NCBI GenBank assembly: GCA_002306315.1
Contig: DBRK01000035.1
Coordinates: forward strand, 1 to 53,098
Direction of reading: 5' to 3'
Origin: Patescibacteria group bacterium UBA1370
Lineage (GTDB): Bacteria; Patescibacteriota; Microgenomatia; UBA1400; PJMF01
DNA: 53,098 bases
A program made the translations under genes and the position numbers. Shown here piece after piece: positions 33,436 to 41,094 of this stretch (the stretch's first letter is position 1; every line of letters starts with the position of its first letter). The notes under the pieces were generated by a model, which saw only the letters and a program-made list of their open reading frames with translations, searched no databases and was not told the origin of the DNA.

Positions 33436-34482
33436 ATGGGATCATTGGCTTTGGCGCTTAGCGTACTAATGTTGTCTTTTATCGGCACCAGCATTTTAAT
33501 TATCCCCTTTATCAACTTGCTCTACCGATTACGGTTTCAGCGGGCCAAACAAGACACTACCCGTGATGTCTTCGGCAGGCTAACGCCTATTTTCAACCGC
33601 TTTCACCAACAGAAAGCCGGAGTTCCGGTCGGCGGCGGCTTACTGGTTTTGGTGGTGGTGTCGATTCTTTTTGCAATCCTGCTGCCGATTCTCCGGGCAT
33701 TTGGCATTGAAATTACCAGCGTGTATCCCAATGTTGCCGCTGAGATCAATGTCCTCTTCTTTACTTTTTTGTCATTCGGGATAGTGGGTTTATACGACGA
33801 TATCAAGAAATTTTTCAAATTTAAGGCAACCGGTTTTTTTGGCCTGAGAATGAAACATAAGTTGTTGTTACAGGTGTTGCTGGCAACAGTAATCGCCGGT
33901 ATTTTATATTTCCAATTGGGTATATCCATACTCAACATTCCTTTCATTGGCACTTTTGAACTCGGTTGGGCCTATATTCCTTTTGCGGTAGCCGCTATCG
34001 TGGCTTTTGCCAATGCTGTCAATATCACCGACGGCTTGGATGGCTTGGCTGCCGGGACTTTAATGATCTCCTTGTTTGGATTGTGGTTTTTATCGGCTAC
34101 GATTCTTGATGTGCCCCTTAATCTTTTCCTGGCACTCTGGATTGGGTCGCTGATCTCGTTTTTGTATTTCAATGTTTTCCCCGCCAGAATGTTCATGGGT
34201 GACGTCGGTTCGCTGGCCTTCGGGGCGACCCTGGCGGTAGTTGGTTTGCTCTTGGGCAAAGCTTTTGCCTTGGTGGTAATTGGTTTTATCTTTGTTCTGG
34301 AAGTGGGTAGTTCGTTGGTTCAGCTGTTGGCAAAAAGATTCCTGAGACGCAAACTCTTGCCGGCAGCGCCTCTGCACTTGTCTCTGCAACAATATGGATG
34401 GGAAGAACCAAAAATTGTCCAGCGAGCCTGGCTTGTGCAAATCATGCTGACTATCTTTGGCATGTGGCTGGCGGTACTTTAA
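33436..34482 (+). CDS. mraY: Phospho-N-acetylmuramoyl-pentapeptide transferase MraY
   Basis: Makes lipid I from UDP-MurNAc-pentapeptide and undecaprenyl phosphate. The 348-residue protein has about ten transmembrane helices. HQQKAGVPVGGG lies near residue 57, the Asp pair D121/D122 in LYDDIKK, NAVNITDGLDGLA near residue 193, and MGDVGSLAFG near residue 255. The late cytoplasmic loop that normally reads HHH near GW-E is H314-L315-S316 followed by QQYGWEE, so only the first histidine is kept. The gene has its own promoter and a good Shine-Dalgarno. Confidence 0.93.
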   Translation: MGSLALALSVLMLSFIGTSILIIPFINLLYRLRFQRAKQDTTRDVFGRLTPIFNRFHQQKAGVPVGGGLLVLVVVSILFAILLPILRAFGIEITSVYPNVAAEINVLFFTFLSFGIVGLYDDIKKFFKFKATGFFGLRMKHKLLLQVLLATVIAGILYFQLGISILNIPFIGTFELGWAYIPFAVAAIVAFANAVNITDGLDGLAAGTLMISLFGLWFLSATILDVPLNLFLALWIGSLISFLYFNVFPARMFMGDVGSLAFGATLAVVGLLLGKAFALVVIGFIFVLEVGSSLVQLLAKRFLRRKLLPAAPLHLSLQQYGWEEPKIVQRAWLVQIMLTIFGMWLAVL

Positions 34483-34512
34483 TTATCAGCCTTTTCTTGA
34501 ATTTCTTGGGGT

Positions 34513-35595
34513 ATGAAAAAGAAGCCGATCTCTCCTCAGCAATCCGTGCTTTTCCTGATCGGCATCCTGGTGGTATTGAGTTTGTTGGGGTTGCTGTTTG
34601 TTTTTGAAGCTTCAACCTCAGAAGCATACCGAACTTTTGGCGATCAATACCACTTTTTAAAACATCACGCTATTGGCTTGGCAATTGGGCTGGTTTTCTT
34701 CAGCATGGCAGCATTGGTCCCGGCTGATTTATGGCTCAAAGCAGCGCCGCTCCTCTATGCCGGAGGCATCCTCAGTCTACTGCTGGTTTTCATCCCCGGA
34801 ATTGGGTTGAACTTAAACGGAGCGCGGCGCTGGATTTCTTTCGGTCCTGCAGTCTTTCAACCGGTGGAATTGATGAAACTGGCTTTGATTGCCTATCTCA
34901 GCTCTTGGCTGAGCAAATACCAAAAATTGCCGCAGTTCTTGGTGTTGCTGGGTATTCCTACCTTGTTAGTTTTGTTGCAGCCGGACCTTGGTTCGATGAT
35001 GGTGTTATGCGCTATTGGTTTTTCCCTGTACTTTGTAGCGGGCGGACAGCTGAAACAATTTATGCTCACCATAGGTGGAGCTGCCATTATGGTGCTCTTG
35101 GCAATTCTGGCTTCGCCTTACCGGCGGGAACGGTTGCTGACTTTTCTCAATCCCACCGCGGACCCGACTGGATCGAGCTTTCATGTTAGACAATTAACTA
35201 TAGCCCTAGGGCGAGGCGGCTTGTTTGGTCAAGGTATTGGTAACTCCAGTCAAAAATACGCTTACCTGCCTGAAGCCAGCACCGACTCCATCTTTGCAAT
35301 TGTGGCGGAAGAAATTGGCTTTGTTGGATCTACAATTATTATCACGCTCTTTCTTACTTTTCTGATTTTGCTTTTTCGGAATGTCATCAAATTGCCGACT
35401 GGTTCGCCGCAGCGGCTGCTGGGATTTGGCATCTTTTTTTGGCTGGCGATTCAGATCATCCTGAATTTGGCTGCGGTAGTAGGATTGGTGCCATTGACCG
35501 GCATTCCGCTGCCGTTTTTCTCATATGGCAGATCTGCTCAAGTCATGTTATTGTTGGCCTCAGGTATTATAGTAAGTTTAGGAAGACGTAAATGA
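34513..35595 (+). CDS. ftsW: Septal peptidoglycan polymerase FtsW (SEDS)
   Basis: SEDS glycosyltransferase that polymerises lipid II at the septum. The 360-residue protein has about ten transmembrane helices. The extracellular loop contains the catalytic aspartate in ASTDSIFAIVAEE (D258). NGARRWISFG, QPVELMKLALI, QPDLGSMMV and the final PLPFFSYGRSA are family motifs; the last usually reads SYGGSS. It ends with ATGA shared with murG. Position in the dcw cluster marks it as FtsW; a second SEDS gene lies at 44042. Confidence 0.93.
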   Translation: MKKKPISPQQSVLFLIGILVVLSLLGLLFVFEASTSEAYRTFGDQYHFLKHHAIGLAIGLVFFSMAALVPADLWLKAAPLLYAGGILSLLLVFIPGIGLNLNGARRWISFGPAVFQPVELMKLALIAYLSSWLSKYQKLPQFLVLLGIPTLLVLLQPDLGSMMVLCAIGFSLYFVAGGQLKQFMLTIGGAAIMVLLAILASPYRRERLLTFLNPTADPTGSSFHVRQLTIALGRGGLFGQGIGNSSQKYAYLPEASTDSIFAIVAEEIGFVGSTIIITLFLTFLILLFRNVIKLPTGSPQRLLGFGIFFWLAIQIILNLAAVVGLVPLTGIPLPFFSYGRSAQVMLLLASGIIVSLGRRK

Positions 35596-36725
35596 AGATT
35601 TTGCTCTCCGGCGGGCATTTAACGCCGGCTTTGGCTTTTATTGAATATATTCAACAAAACCACCCGGAAGTGGAATTATATTTTGCCGGCCGCGTTTATA
35701 GTCGCAAAGAAGAGAAACAACTTTCCAGAGAAAGAGAGGAAATGCAGGCAAGGGGAGTAACCTTTATATCTTTTAGCTCCGGCAAACTTGGCCAAGGCAA
35801 CGCTGTTAGTTTGTTAAGGAATAGTCTTAGGATGTTGCGAGGATTTGGCCAAGCATTGTTGATTTTTCCCAGATACAAACCCGATGTTTTTGTCTCGTTC
35901 GGTGGCTATTTGGCGGTGCCTTTGGCTGTAGCCGCCTGGTTTTGGCGGATTCCAGTGATTACTCATGAACAAACCAGAACCGCAGGCATTGCCAATAATC
36001 TAATTGCTCCATTTGCCAAAAAAATCGCCCTTTCTTATCAGGAAACAAAAGAGTTTTTTCCTGCCAGTAAAACAGTCATCACCGGCAATCTAATCCGTCA
36101 GGAAATCCTGAAAGAGATCAAAGAGCCACCTCCTTGGTTTAAATACCAGGAGAAAAAACCGCTGCTTTATATCACCGGCGGCAGTCAAGGCTCAGAGGTA
36201 ATCAATGCTACTGTTGCCCGCAGTCTGAATGTAATCCTCAAGGACTGGGTGGTTATTCACCAATGCGGCAGCCCTACGAAAAGACGCAATTACGAAAAGG
36301 AACTGCAGCGTGAACGGGCTCAACTAACCAAAGCAAAACAAGAACGCTATTACATCAAGCCTTGGATTAATGAGCAAGACTTAGCCTGGATATATACCAA
36401 AGCAACTGCTGTCATTTCCCGGGCAGGAGCTAATACCACCCATGAGTTGCAAGTGCGTCGGGTGCCAGCAATTTTGATACCGTTGCCGTTTTCCCATAAC
36501 GACGAGCAGTATTTAAATGCCAAAGCACTGGCTGACACCGGCGGAGCTATTCTGCTGCCGCAAAAAGATCTAACCAGTGAAAAACTGATCGAAGCGTTGG
36601 AATTGATTAAAAAGCAACCCATGAGTTTCCGCCGCAAGCTTGCCAAAGCAGATGATTACAAAGAAAACGCAGCTGAATCTTTATTCAAACTAGCTGCCGA
36701 GGCTGCAAATTACAAACCAACCTAA
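35592..36725 (+). CDS. murG: Lipid II synthase MurG
   Basis: Peripheral membrane GT28 enzyme that adds GlcNAc from UDP-GlcNAc to lipid I. The 377-residue protein has the N-terminal glycine loop LLSGGHLTPALA (residues 4-15), SFGGYLAVPLAVAAW, THEQTRTAGIANN, and the donor domain starting at YITGGSQGSEVINATV. ISRAGANTTHELQ and IPLPFSHNDEQYLNA near residue 290 form the UDP-GlcNAc pocket. It overlaps ftsW by 4 nt. The usual GGTGGH is shortened to GGH in the first loop. Confidence 0.92.
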   Translation: MKILLSGGHLTPALAFIEYIQQNHPEVELYFAGRVYSRKEEKQLSREREEMQARGVTFISFSSGKLGQGNAVSLLRNSLRMLRGFGQALLIFPRYKPDVFVSFGGYLAVPLAVAAWFWRIPVITHEQTRTAGIANNLIAPFAKKIALSYQETKEFFPASKTVITGNLIRQEILKEIKEPPPWFKYQEKKPLLYITGGSQGSEVINATVARSLNVILKDWVVIHQCGSPTKRRNYEKELQRERAQLTKAKQERYYIKPWINEQDLAWIYTKATAVISRAGANTTHELQVRRVPAILIPLPFSHNDEQYLNAKALADTGGAILLPQKDLTSEKLIEALELIKKQPMSFRRKLAKADDYKENAAESLFKLAAEAANYKPT

Positions 36726-36731
36726 GAGAAT

Positions 36732-37454
36732 ATGACTGCCCAAAAACACCCTTTTCGTTTTGCCGGTTTGGTAGTGGTTGCTGTGACCATGTGTTTGCTG
36801 GTGGTGCTTTCTCATCAGCTTTTCCGCATTAACAAGATCGTTTGCACCCTGGAAGATGGAGGGCAGTGCCCGAATAATTTGCAGCGCCAGCTAGATAATA
36901 TGATTGGTACAGCAGTGTTTTTCACTAAATATGAAGCGCTGTTGGTAGCCGAGCCCTTCGCCAGCGAGCCTTACACGCTCGTGAGCCATAACAAGATCTT
37001 GCCAGACACCTTGTCGGTAGTTTTCAGACCAGAGCCGTTGCTGTATGGCCTCAAGCTGGATAACGGCAACACATATTATGTTGGAGAAAAAGGTTCGCTG
37101 ATGAATATCTCCGGCAACCCGGACACCAACTCGATACACGCCACCGGGCCTGAAGAGCAGTTTCTGACTGACCACAACACTATTAACCCGCACTTTCACA
37201 GCTTGTTCGCTACGACTTTGTCGGCTTTAGCAAAACACCAATTCGAGCTTTCTGAAATCAGCTGGCAGAGTCCAACTGAAATAAAGCTAAAGCTTCGCAA
37301 CGCTCCGGATGCTATTATGGATGAATCAAATCCTGCATTGGCTGTGGAAAAACTGGCGTTGCTGTTGAATTCCAAAAACCTGGAAGAACTCGAGGGTCAA
37401 ATATCAGTTATTGATTTGCGGTTTGAGATGCCAGTACTACGCACTGGGCAATAA
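36732..37454 (+). CDS. FtsQ/DivIB-like division protein
   Basis: Bitopic membrane protein of 240 residues with a short basic N-terminus, one transmembrane helix (about residues 10-28) and an extracytoplasmic domain that begins with a POTRA-like region (LFRINKIVCTLEDGG). The following region has alternating strands as in FtsQ. Two cysteines (C38 and C46, about) could pair outside the membrane. Sequence conservation is low, and the call rests on topology and position between murG and ftsA, the standard ftsQ slot. Confidence 0.72.
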   Translation: MTAQKHPFRFAGLVVVAVTMCLLVVLSHQLFRINKIVCTLEDGGQCPNNLQRQLDNMIGTAVFFTKYEALLVAEPFASEPYTLVSHNKILPDTLSVVFRPEPLLYGLKLDNGNTYYVGEKGSLMNISGNPDTNSIHATGPEEQFLTDHNTINPHFHSLFATTLSALAKHQFELSEISWQSPTEIKLKLRNAPDAIMDESNPALAVEKLALLLNSKNLEELEGQISVIDLRFEMPVLRTGQ

Positions 37455-37460
37455 TTTTGT

Positions 37461-37466
37461 TATGCT
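37461..37466 (+). promoter_or_regulatory. -10 element before ftsA
   Basis: TATGCT ends 17 nt upstream of the ftsA ATG at 37484, within the 29-nt gap after ftsQ. No clear -35 was found. Confidence 0.35.
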
Positions 37467-37483
37467 AGAAACGGGCAAGAAAT

Positions 37484-38791
37484 ATGCCACAAAACCGGAT
37501 TATCACTGCTATTGATGTCGGGACAGATAAGTCTGTGTCGCTTATCGCTTCTCATGACCCCGAAACCCAAAAACTTCGGGTTATGGGTGTGGCTGCCGTC
37601 CCTTCCAAAGGCATGAAGCGCAGCCAAATTGTCGATCTGGAAAAGGTTGTAGAAACCATCACCGAGAGCCTTGATGCAGCCGAGAGGATGGCCGGCCTTG
37701 ATGTTAAAAGCGCCTTTTTGTCAGTTTCCGGTGCCCACATCACCTCGCAAAATTCCAAAGGGGTCGTGGCCGTAGCTTCACCTGACCAAGAAATTATTCC
37801 CGATGATGTTTCCAGGGTGATTGAAGCCGCCCGGGCAGTTTCTCTGCCTTCCGACCGGGAAATAATTCATGTTATTCCTAAAGATTTTAAAGTAGATTCT
37901 CAAGAAGGCATTAAGGATCCCGTAGGTATGACCGGTGTGCGTCTCGAATCCGAAGCCCACATTATCACCGGGCTCTCCACCTCGCTGCGCAACCTGCAAA
38001 AGTGTATCGAGGACATTGGCCTCACCGTTGAGGCCTTTGTGTTTTCGGCGCTAGCAGCTTCGGAAGTAGTGCTATCGGAAACGGAAAAGGAACTAGGTGT
38101 AGCCTTGGTGGATATCGGTGCTGGCTCTACCTCGATGTGCGTGTTTGTGGACGGGTCGCTGGAGTATTCCGGGTCGCTGCCGATTGGCGCCCGGCATATT
38201 ACCCAAGATATAGCCTTGGGTTGCCGGGTCAGCATCGAAACCGCGGAAAAAATCAAGCTTTCACTCACCAACGATCCATTCCTGAATATTGCGCCCCGAT
38301 CCGGCGAGTCAAAACAAGAATTTTCGCAGAGGCGCAAAAAGGCTGAACAACTCAAGCTTGCAGATTTTGAAGGACCTGCCAACTCTGAGGTTCTCTCAAA
38401 ACGCACTATCGTCGAAGGCATCATGATGCCCCGAATACAGGAAATTTTTAGTTTGGTAGAAGATACTCTCAAAGATAAAAGCCTTCTTAACGATATTCCC
38501 GCCGGTTTGGTGCTAACTGGGGGTGGGGCAGAGACGGTGAAAATTGCCGAAATCGCTAAACGGCATCTAAATATTCCCGTCCGCATTGGCCAAGTTCCTG
38601 AATTGGAAGGCATGATCACCGACATCCAAAAACCGCTTTATGCCACCAGCATCGGCCTGCTTTATTATGCTCGCCAGCACGGTGGTGGCGCCGCCGCCGG
38701 CCACTTCCAAATCGGGTCGTTTTTCGACTCTCTTTCGGTTGGCAGCCTGCCTGGAAAAATTGGCCGTTTCCTCAAGTCGCTGATGCCCTAG
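37484..38791 (+). CDS. ftsA: Cell division protein FtsA
   Basis: Actin-like ATPase that tethers FtsZ to the membrane. The 435-residue protein begins with the phosphate-1 strand ITAIDVGTDKSVSLIA. It has the SHS2/1C domain with GMKRSQIVDLEKVV, phosphate-2 VALVDIGAGSTSM near residue 205, and adenosine motif LTGGGAETV near residue 345. The C-terminal 16 residues (GSLPGKIGRFLKSLMP) form an amphipathic helix like the known membrane-targeting sequence. A linker of Gly/Ala precedes it. ftsZ follows after a 77-nt gap with its own promoter. Confidence 0.95.
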   Translation: MPQNRIITAIDVGTDKSVSLIASHDPETQKLRVMGVAAVPSKGMKRSQIVDLEKVVETITESLDAAERMAGLDVKSAFLSVSGAHITSQNSKGVVAVASPDQEIIPDDVSRVIEAARAVSLPSDREIIHVIPKDFKVDSQEGIKDPVGMTGVRLESEAHIITGLSTSLRNLQKCIEDIGLTVEAFVFSALAASEVVLSETEKELGVALVDIGAGSTSMCVFVDGSLEYSGSLPIGARHITQDIALGCRVSIETAEKIKLSLTNDPFLNIAPRSGESKQEFSQRRKKAEQLKLADFEGPANSEVLSKRTIVEGIMMPRIQEIFSLVEDTLKDKSLLNDIPAGLVLTGGGAETVKIAEIAKRHLNIPVRIGQVPELEGMITDIQKPLYATSIGLLYYARQHGGGAAAGHFQIGSFFDSLSVGSLPGKIGRFLKSLMP

Positions 38792-38799
38792 ATTTTCTA

Positions 38800-38827
38800 T
38801 TGCGTAATCATCATTACGTGGTACACT
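38800..38827 (+). promoter_or_regulatory. Candidate ftsZ promoter with inverted repeat in the spacer
   Basis: TTGCGT (38800-38805), 16 bp, TACACT (38822-38827). The perfect inverted repeat CGTAAT-CATC-ATTACG (38803-38818) lies between the two hexamers, a place where a regulator would block RNA polymerase. Further AT-rich sequence runs to the ATG at 38869. Confidence 0.4.
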
Positions 38828-38868
38828 TTGATATACAGTTAAATTATTTTTTGGTCTGCTAAAACCTC

Positions 38869-40197
38869 ATGGCACTTGTAAAACCTACCAATACCACCTT
38901 CGCGAAAATTAAAGTTATTGGTGTCGGTGGCGGTGGTGGCAACGCCGTCAACTCGATGATTGCCTCCAACAAAATCAACGGCGTTGAATTTATTGCCGTT
39001 AACACCGATGCCCAAGCTCTGCTGACTTCCCGAGCCGAAACCAAACTGCAGATCGGCAGCAATTTCACCAAAGGCCTCGGTTCCGGAGCGGATCCTGAAG
39101 TTGGCCGTACTGCCGCCGAGGAATCCTACGAAAAACTCCGCGACCTGCTTTTTGACACTGACATGGTATTTTTGACTGCCGGCATGGGCGGCGGCACCGG
39201 CACCGGTGCCTCACCCATCATCGCCGAGATTGCCAAAGAAACCGGCGCCCTGACCGTGGCAGTGGTCACCAAACCATTTGCCTTTGAGGGCATCCGGCGG
39301 ATGCAGACAGCTGAGGAAGGCATTGCCTTGCTCAAAGACAGCGTCGACACCCTGATTGTCATCCCCAATCAACGCCTCATGGAAGTCGTAGACAAGAAAA
39401 TGCCTTTCCTAGACGCCTTTAAGCTGGCGGATAATGTCCTCGGCCAAGGTGTCCAAGGCATTTCCGACTTGATCACTGTGCCCGGTTTAATCAATGTTGA
39501 CTTTGCCGACGTCAAAACCATCATGACCGAGTCTGGCTCAGCCCTGATGGGCATCGGCGAAGCCAGCGGCGAAAACCGCGCCGCCACAGCTGCCCGGATG
39601 GCAGTTTCTTCACCCCTGCTTGAGGTTTCTATCGATGGTGCAAAAGGCATCCTCTACAATATCATTGGCGGTCCAGACATGACCATGAGCGAGGTGTCTG
39701 ACGCTTCGGCGATTATTTCTCAAGCTGCCGACCCGGATGCCAACATTATCTTTGGGGCTACCATCAACGAAGAAATGGGTTCCAACATCAAAATCAGTGT
39801 CATTGCCACCGGGTTCGATGACCGGCAAATGGGTTATGGCGCCTCCACCAGGCCATTGTTCGGTGCCTATTCCCGCGAGTCGCAACTGAAACTCCGCAAC
39901 CAACAACGCCAGGAGGAGCGCCGCGCTGAAGAACAGCCTGCAGGTTCGCCCCTGATTGATAGGGCGCCCGGCAGCTTCACCCAACCCCTAACCACCAGTC
40001 AAATTCAAAGCACCACCCCCACGCAACCGTTTGTAAAATCCCAAGCGTTTGGTGATGATGTCAGCAACACCACCCCGGCAGCAGATGACATCGACGATGA
40101 TGAGGCCAGCACATCCGACAATGGCCATTCCGACATCAACCCTTCAGAGTTCGAGGATGAGTTCGAGATTCCGGCCTTCATGAGGAAACGGCGCTAA
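38869..40197 (+). CDS. ftsZ: Cell division protein FtsZ
   Basis: Tubulin-like GTPase that forms the division ring. The 442-residue protein has GVGGGGGNAVNSM at the N-terminus and the tubulin signature GGGTGTGASP near residue 107. The T7 loop contains NVDFADVKTIM near residue 205. A disordered linker rich in Gln/Thr/Ser/Asp spans about 325-425. The last residues, FEIPAFMRKRR, are the canonical C-terminal peptide that binds FtsA and other tethers. Its stop codon shares CTAA with the stop of a convergent minus-strand gene. Confidence 0.97.
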   Translation: MALVKPTNTTFAKIKVIGVGGGGGNAVNSMIASNKINGVEFIAVNTDAQALLTSRAETKLQIGSNFTKGLGSGADPEVGRTAAEESYEKLRDLLFDTDMVFLTAGMGGGTGTGASPIIAEIAKETGALTVAVVTKPFAFEGIRRMQTAEEGIALLKDSVDTLIVIPNQRLMEVVDKKMPFLDAFKLADNVLGQGVQGISDLITVPGLINVDFADVKTIMTESGSALMGIGEASGENRAATAARMAVSSPLLEVSIDGAKGILYNIIGGPDMTMSEVSDASAIISQAADPDANIIFGATINEEMGSNIKISVIATGFDDRQMGYGASTRPLFGAYSRESQLKLRNQQRQEERRAEEQPAGSPLIDRAPGSFTQPLTTSQIQSTTPTQPFVKSQAFGDDVSNTTPAADDIDDDEASTSDNGHSDINPSEFEDEFEIPAFMRKRR

Positions 40198-40721
40198 TCT
40201 TTTCCAAGAATATTTACCCGCAGTCGATACAACCGATCCAAAAACTCTCTAAAACCGTACAGATCGCTGTAAGTCATACCCAGGCTGTTTTGGATGTCGA
40301 CAACTCTCCGGCTGATGCTTTCCAAGGCTTGTATATCACTTTTAGTTAATAATCCTTCTAGATAATTCCGTTCAATTTGAAGTAATGAACGGCCATCAAT
40401 TAAAAACTGCTGCATGATTAGATGCTTTCTCATACCCAGATATTTGTTAATGATTTGCTCAGACAACTCGGCAATTCTGATTTTTCCGGCAATAGCCAGC
40501 AGATAGAGTTTTGCACCCAACTCCTGTGTTTCCAGAGAATGTCTGCCTCTAAGCACACCAATGTCGGTGACAAGCAAGAGTTTATGCATTCTCTCAACAA
40601 TTTCATAAGCTTTTTGCAAAGAAATTCCTTCCTTGCCGAGAGCTTCTGCGGTGAAGGCTTCGTCAAGACTTTTTGGTGCCGGCTCTTTTTTCCTGAAAAA
40701 TCTTTTAAATACTTCTGACAT
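40194..40721 (-). CDS. Unknown helical cytoplasmic protein convergent with ftsZ
   Basis: A 175-residue protein with no recognised family. There is no transmembrane helix or signal peptide. The N-terminus is basic (FKRFFRKKEPAP), and the rest is predicted mostly alpha-helical with amphipathic segments such as KAYEIVERMHKLLL, RIAELSEQIINKYL and LYGFREFLDRLYRL. It reads toward ftsZ and their stop codons overlap by 4 bp, so antisense transcription between the two is possible. Its start faces the ileS T-box promoter. Neighbourhood suggests a link to division, but no direct evidence exists. It does not resemble SepF or ZapA by length and pattern. Confidence 0.75.
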   Translation of the reverse strand: MSEVFKRFFRKKEPAPKSLDEAFTAEALGKEGISLQKAYEIVERMHKLLLVTDIGVLRGRHSLETQELGAKLYLLAIAGKIRIAELSEQIINKYLGMRKHLIMQQFLIDGRSLLQIERNYLEGLLTKSDIQALESISRRVVDIQNSLGMTYSDLYGFREFLDRLYRLRVNILGKD

Positions 40722-40755
40722 CTTAATAATGCTTCCAAGCCAAAGTCACAGATTG

Positions 40756-40761
40756 ATTATA
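40756..40761 (-). promoter_or_regulatory. -10 element of the unknown gene convergent with ftsZ
   Basis: On the minus strand this reads TATAAT, about 35 nt upstream of the ATG at 40721. It is back to back with the T-box promoter (-10 at 40785-40790). Confidence 0.4.
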
Positions 40762-40784
40762 ACCTGTTATTCTCACTCCTATGC

Positions 40785-40790
40785 TATAAT
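40785..40790 (+). promoter_or_regulatory. -10 element of the ileS T-box transcript
   Basis: Perfect TATAAT about 14-30 nt upstream of the first T-box stem. The -35 is weak (CCTGTT at 40763-40768, 16 bp). Confidence 0.55.
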
Positions 40791-40796
40791 TAAGAG

Positions 40797-41004
40797 GCAA
40801 CAGCGTTTGAGCCAGGCAATCACCCGGCGAGCTGGCCGCAGAAATGCCGCCTAGGCAAAGTAGATCGGTCCGGGTAAGCCCGTAATAGCTGGAACGAAGC
40901 GCGGCAACGCAAATAGACTCACAGCCGCGGAAAAGAGGTGGTACCGCCGAAATGAAGGCCCTCTTGTGGACAGCACCAACAGCTGTTTGCAAGAGGGCTT
41001 TTTT
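40797..41004 (+). promoter_or_regulatory. T-box riboswitch controlling ileS
   Basis: tRNA-Ile-sensing leader RNA. A short stem I (GCCAG 40811-40815 with CTGGC 40831-40835) holds an AUC isoleucine specifier at 40819-40821 in its loop, as in the short actinobacterial ileS T-boxes. AGTAGA (40859-40864) followed by the small hairpin CGGG/CCCG resembles their stem II region. A CGCGGC/GCCGCG stem (40900-40929) resembles stem III. The T-box core GGTGGTACCGCC (40937-40948) would pair its 3' bulge with the free tRNA ACCA end. AAGAGG before it can pair with CCTCTT of the terminator arm as antiterminator. Uncharged tRNA-Ile should permit read-through into ileS. The stem boundaries were drawn by eye. Confidence 0.88.
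40958..41004 (+). terminator. T-box regulated terminator
   Basis: GCCCTCTTG (40958-40966) pairs with CAAGAGGGC (40990-40998), with an inner ACAGC/GCTGT pairing, followed by six Ts. The left arm is shared with the antiterminator, so the two structures exclude each other. Confidence 0.9.
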
Positions 41005-41010
41005 GAAATT

Positions 41011-41082
41011 CCGTGAAAACAACACATTTCACGGTGCCCGCCTGGTATTAGACGCGTGAAAACAGCGTGAAAAATCGTGAAA
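41011..41082 (+). repeat. CGTGAAA direct repeats with one complementary TTTCACG
   Basis: CGTGAAA occurs at 41012, 41055, 41066 and 41076. The first copy forms a perfect 8-bp hairpin (CCGTGAAA 41011-41018 with TTTCACGG 41027-41034). The last three are spaced 10-11 nt and lie just before the ileS Shine-Dalgarno. Alternative pairings are possible. Confidence 0.6.
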
Positions 41083-41094
41083 AGCAAAGGAAAA

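Noticed and set aside
37900..38625. 241-codon minus-strand frame inside ftsA
   Set aside because: Ser/Pro-rich shadow of a conserved gene with no independent support.
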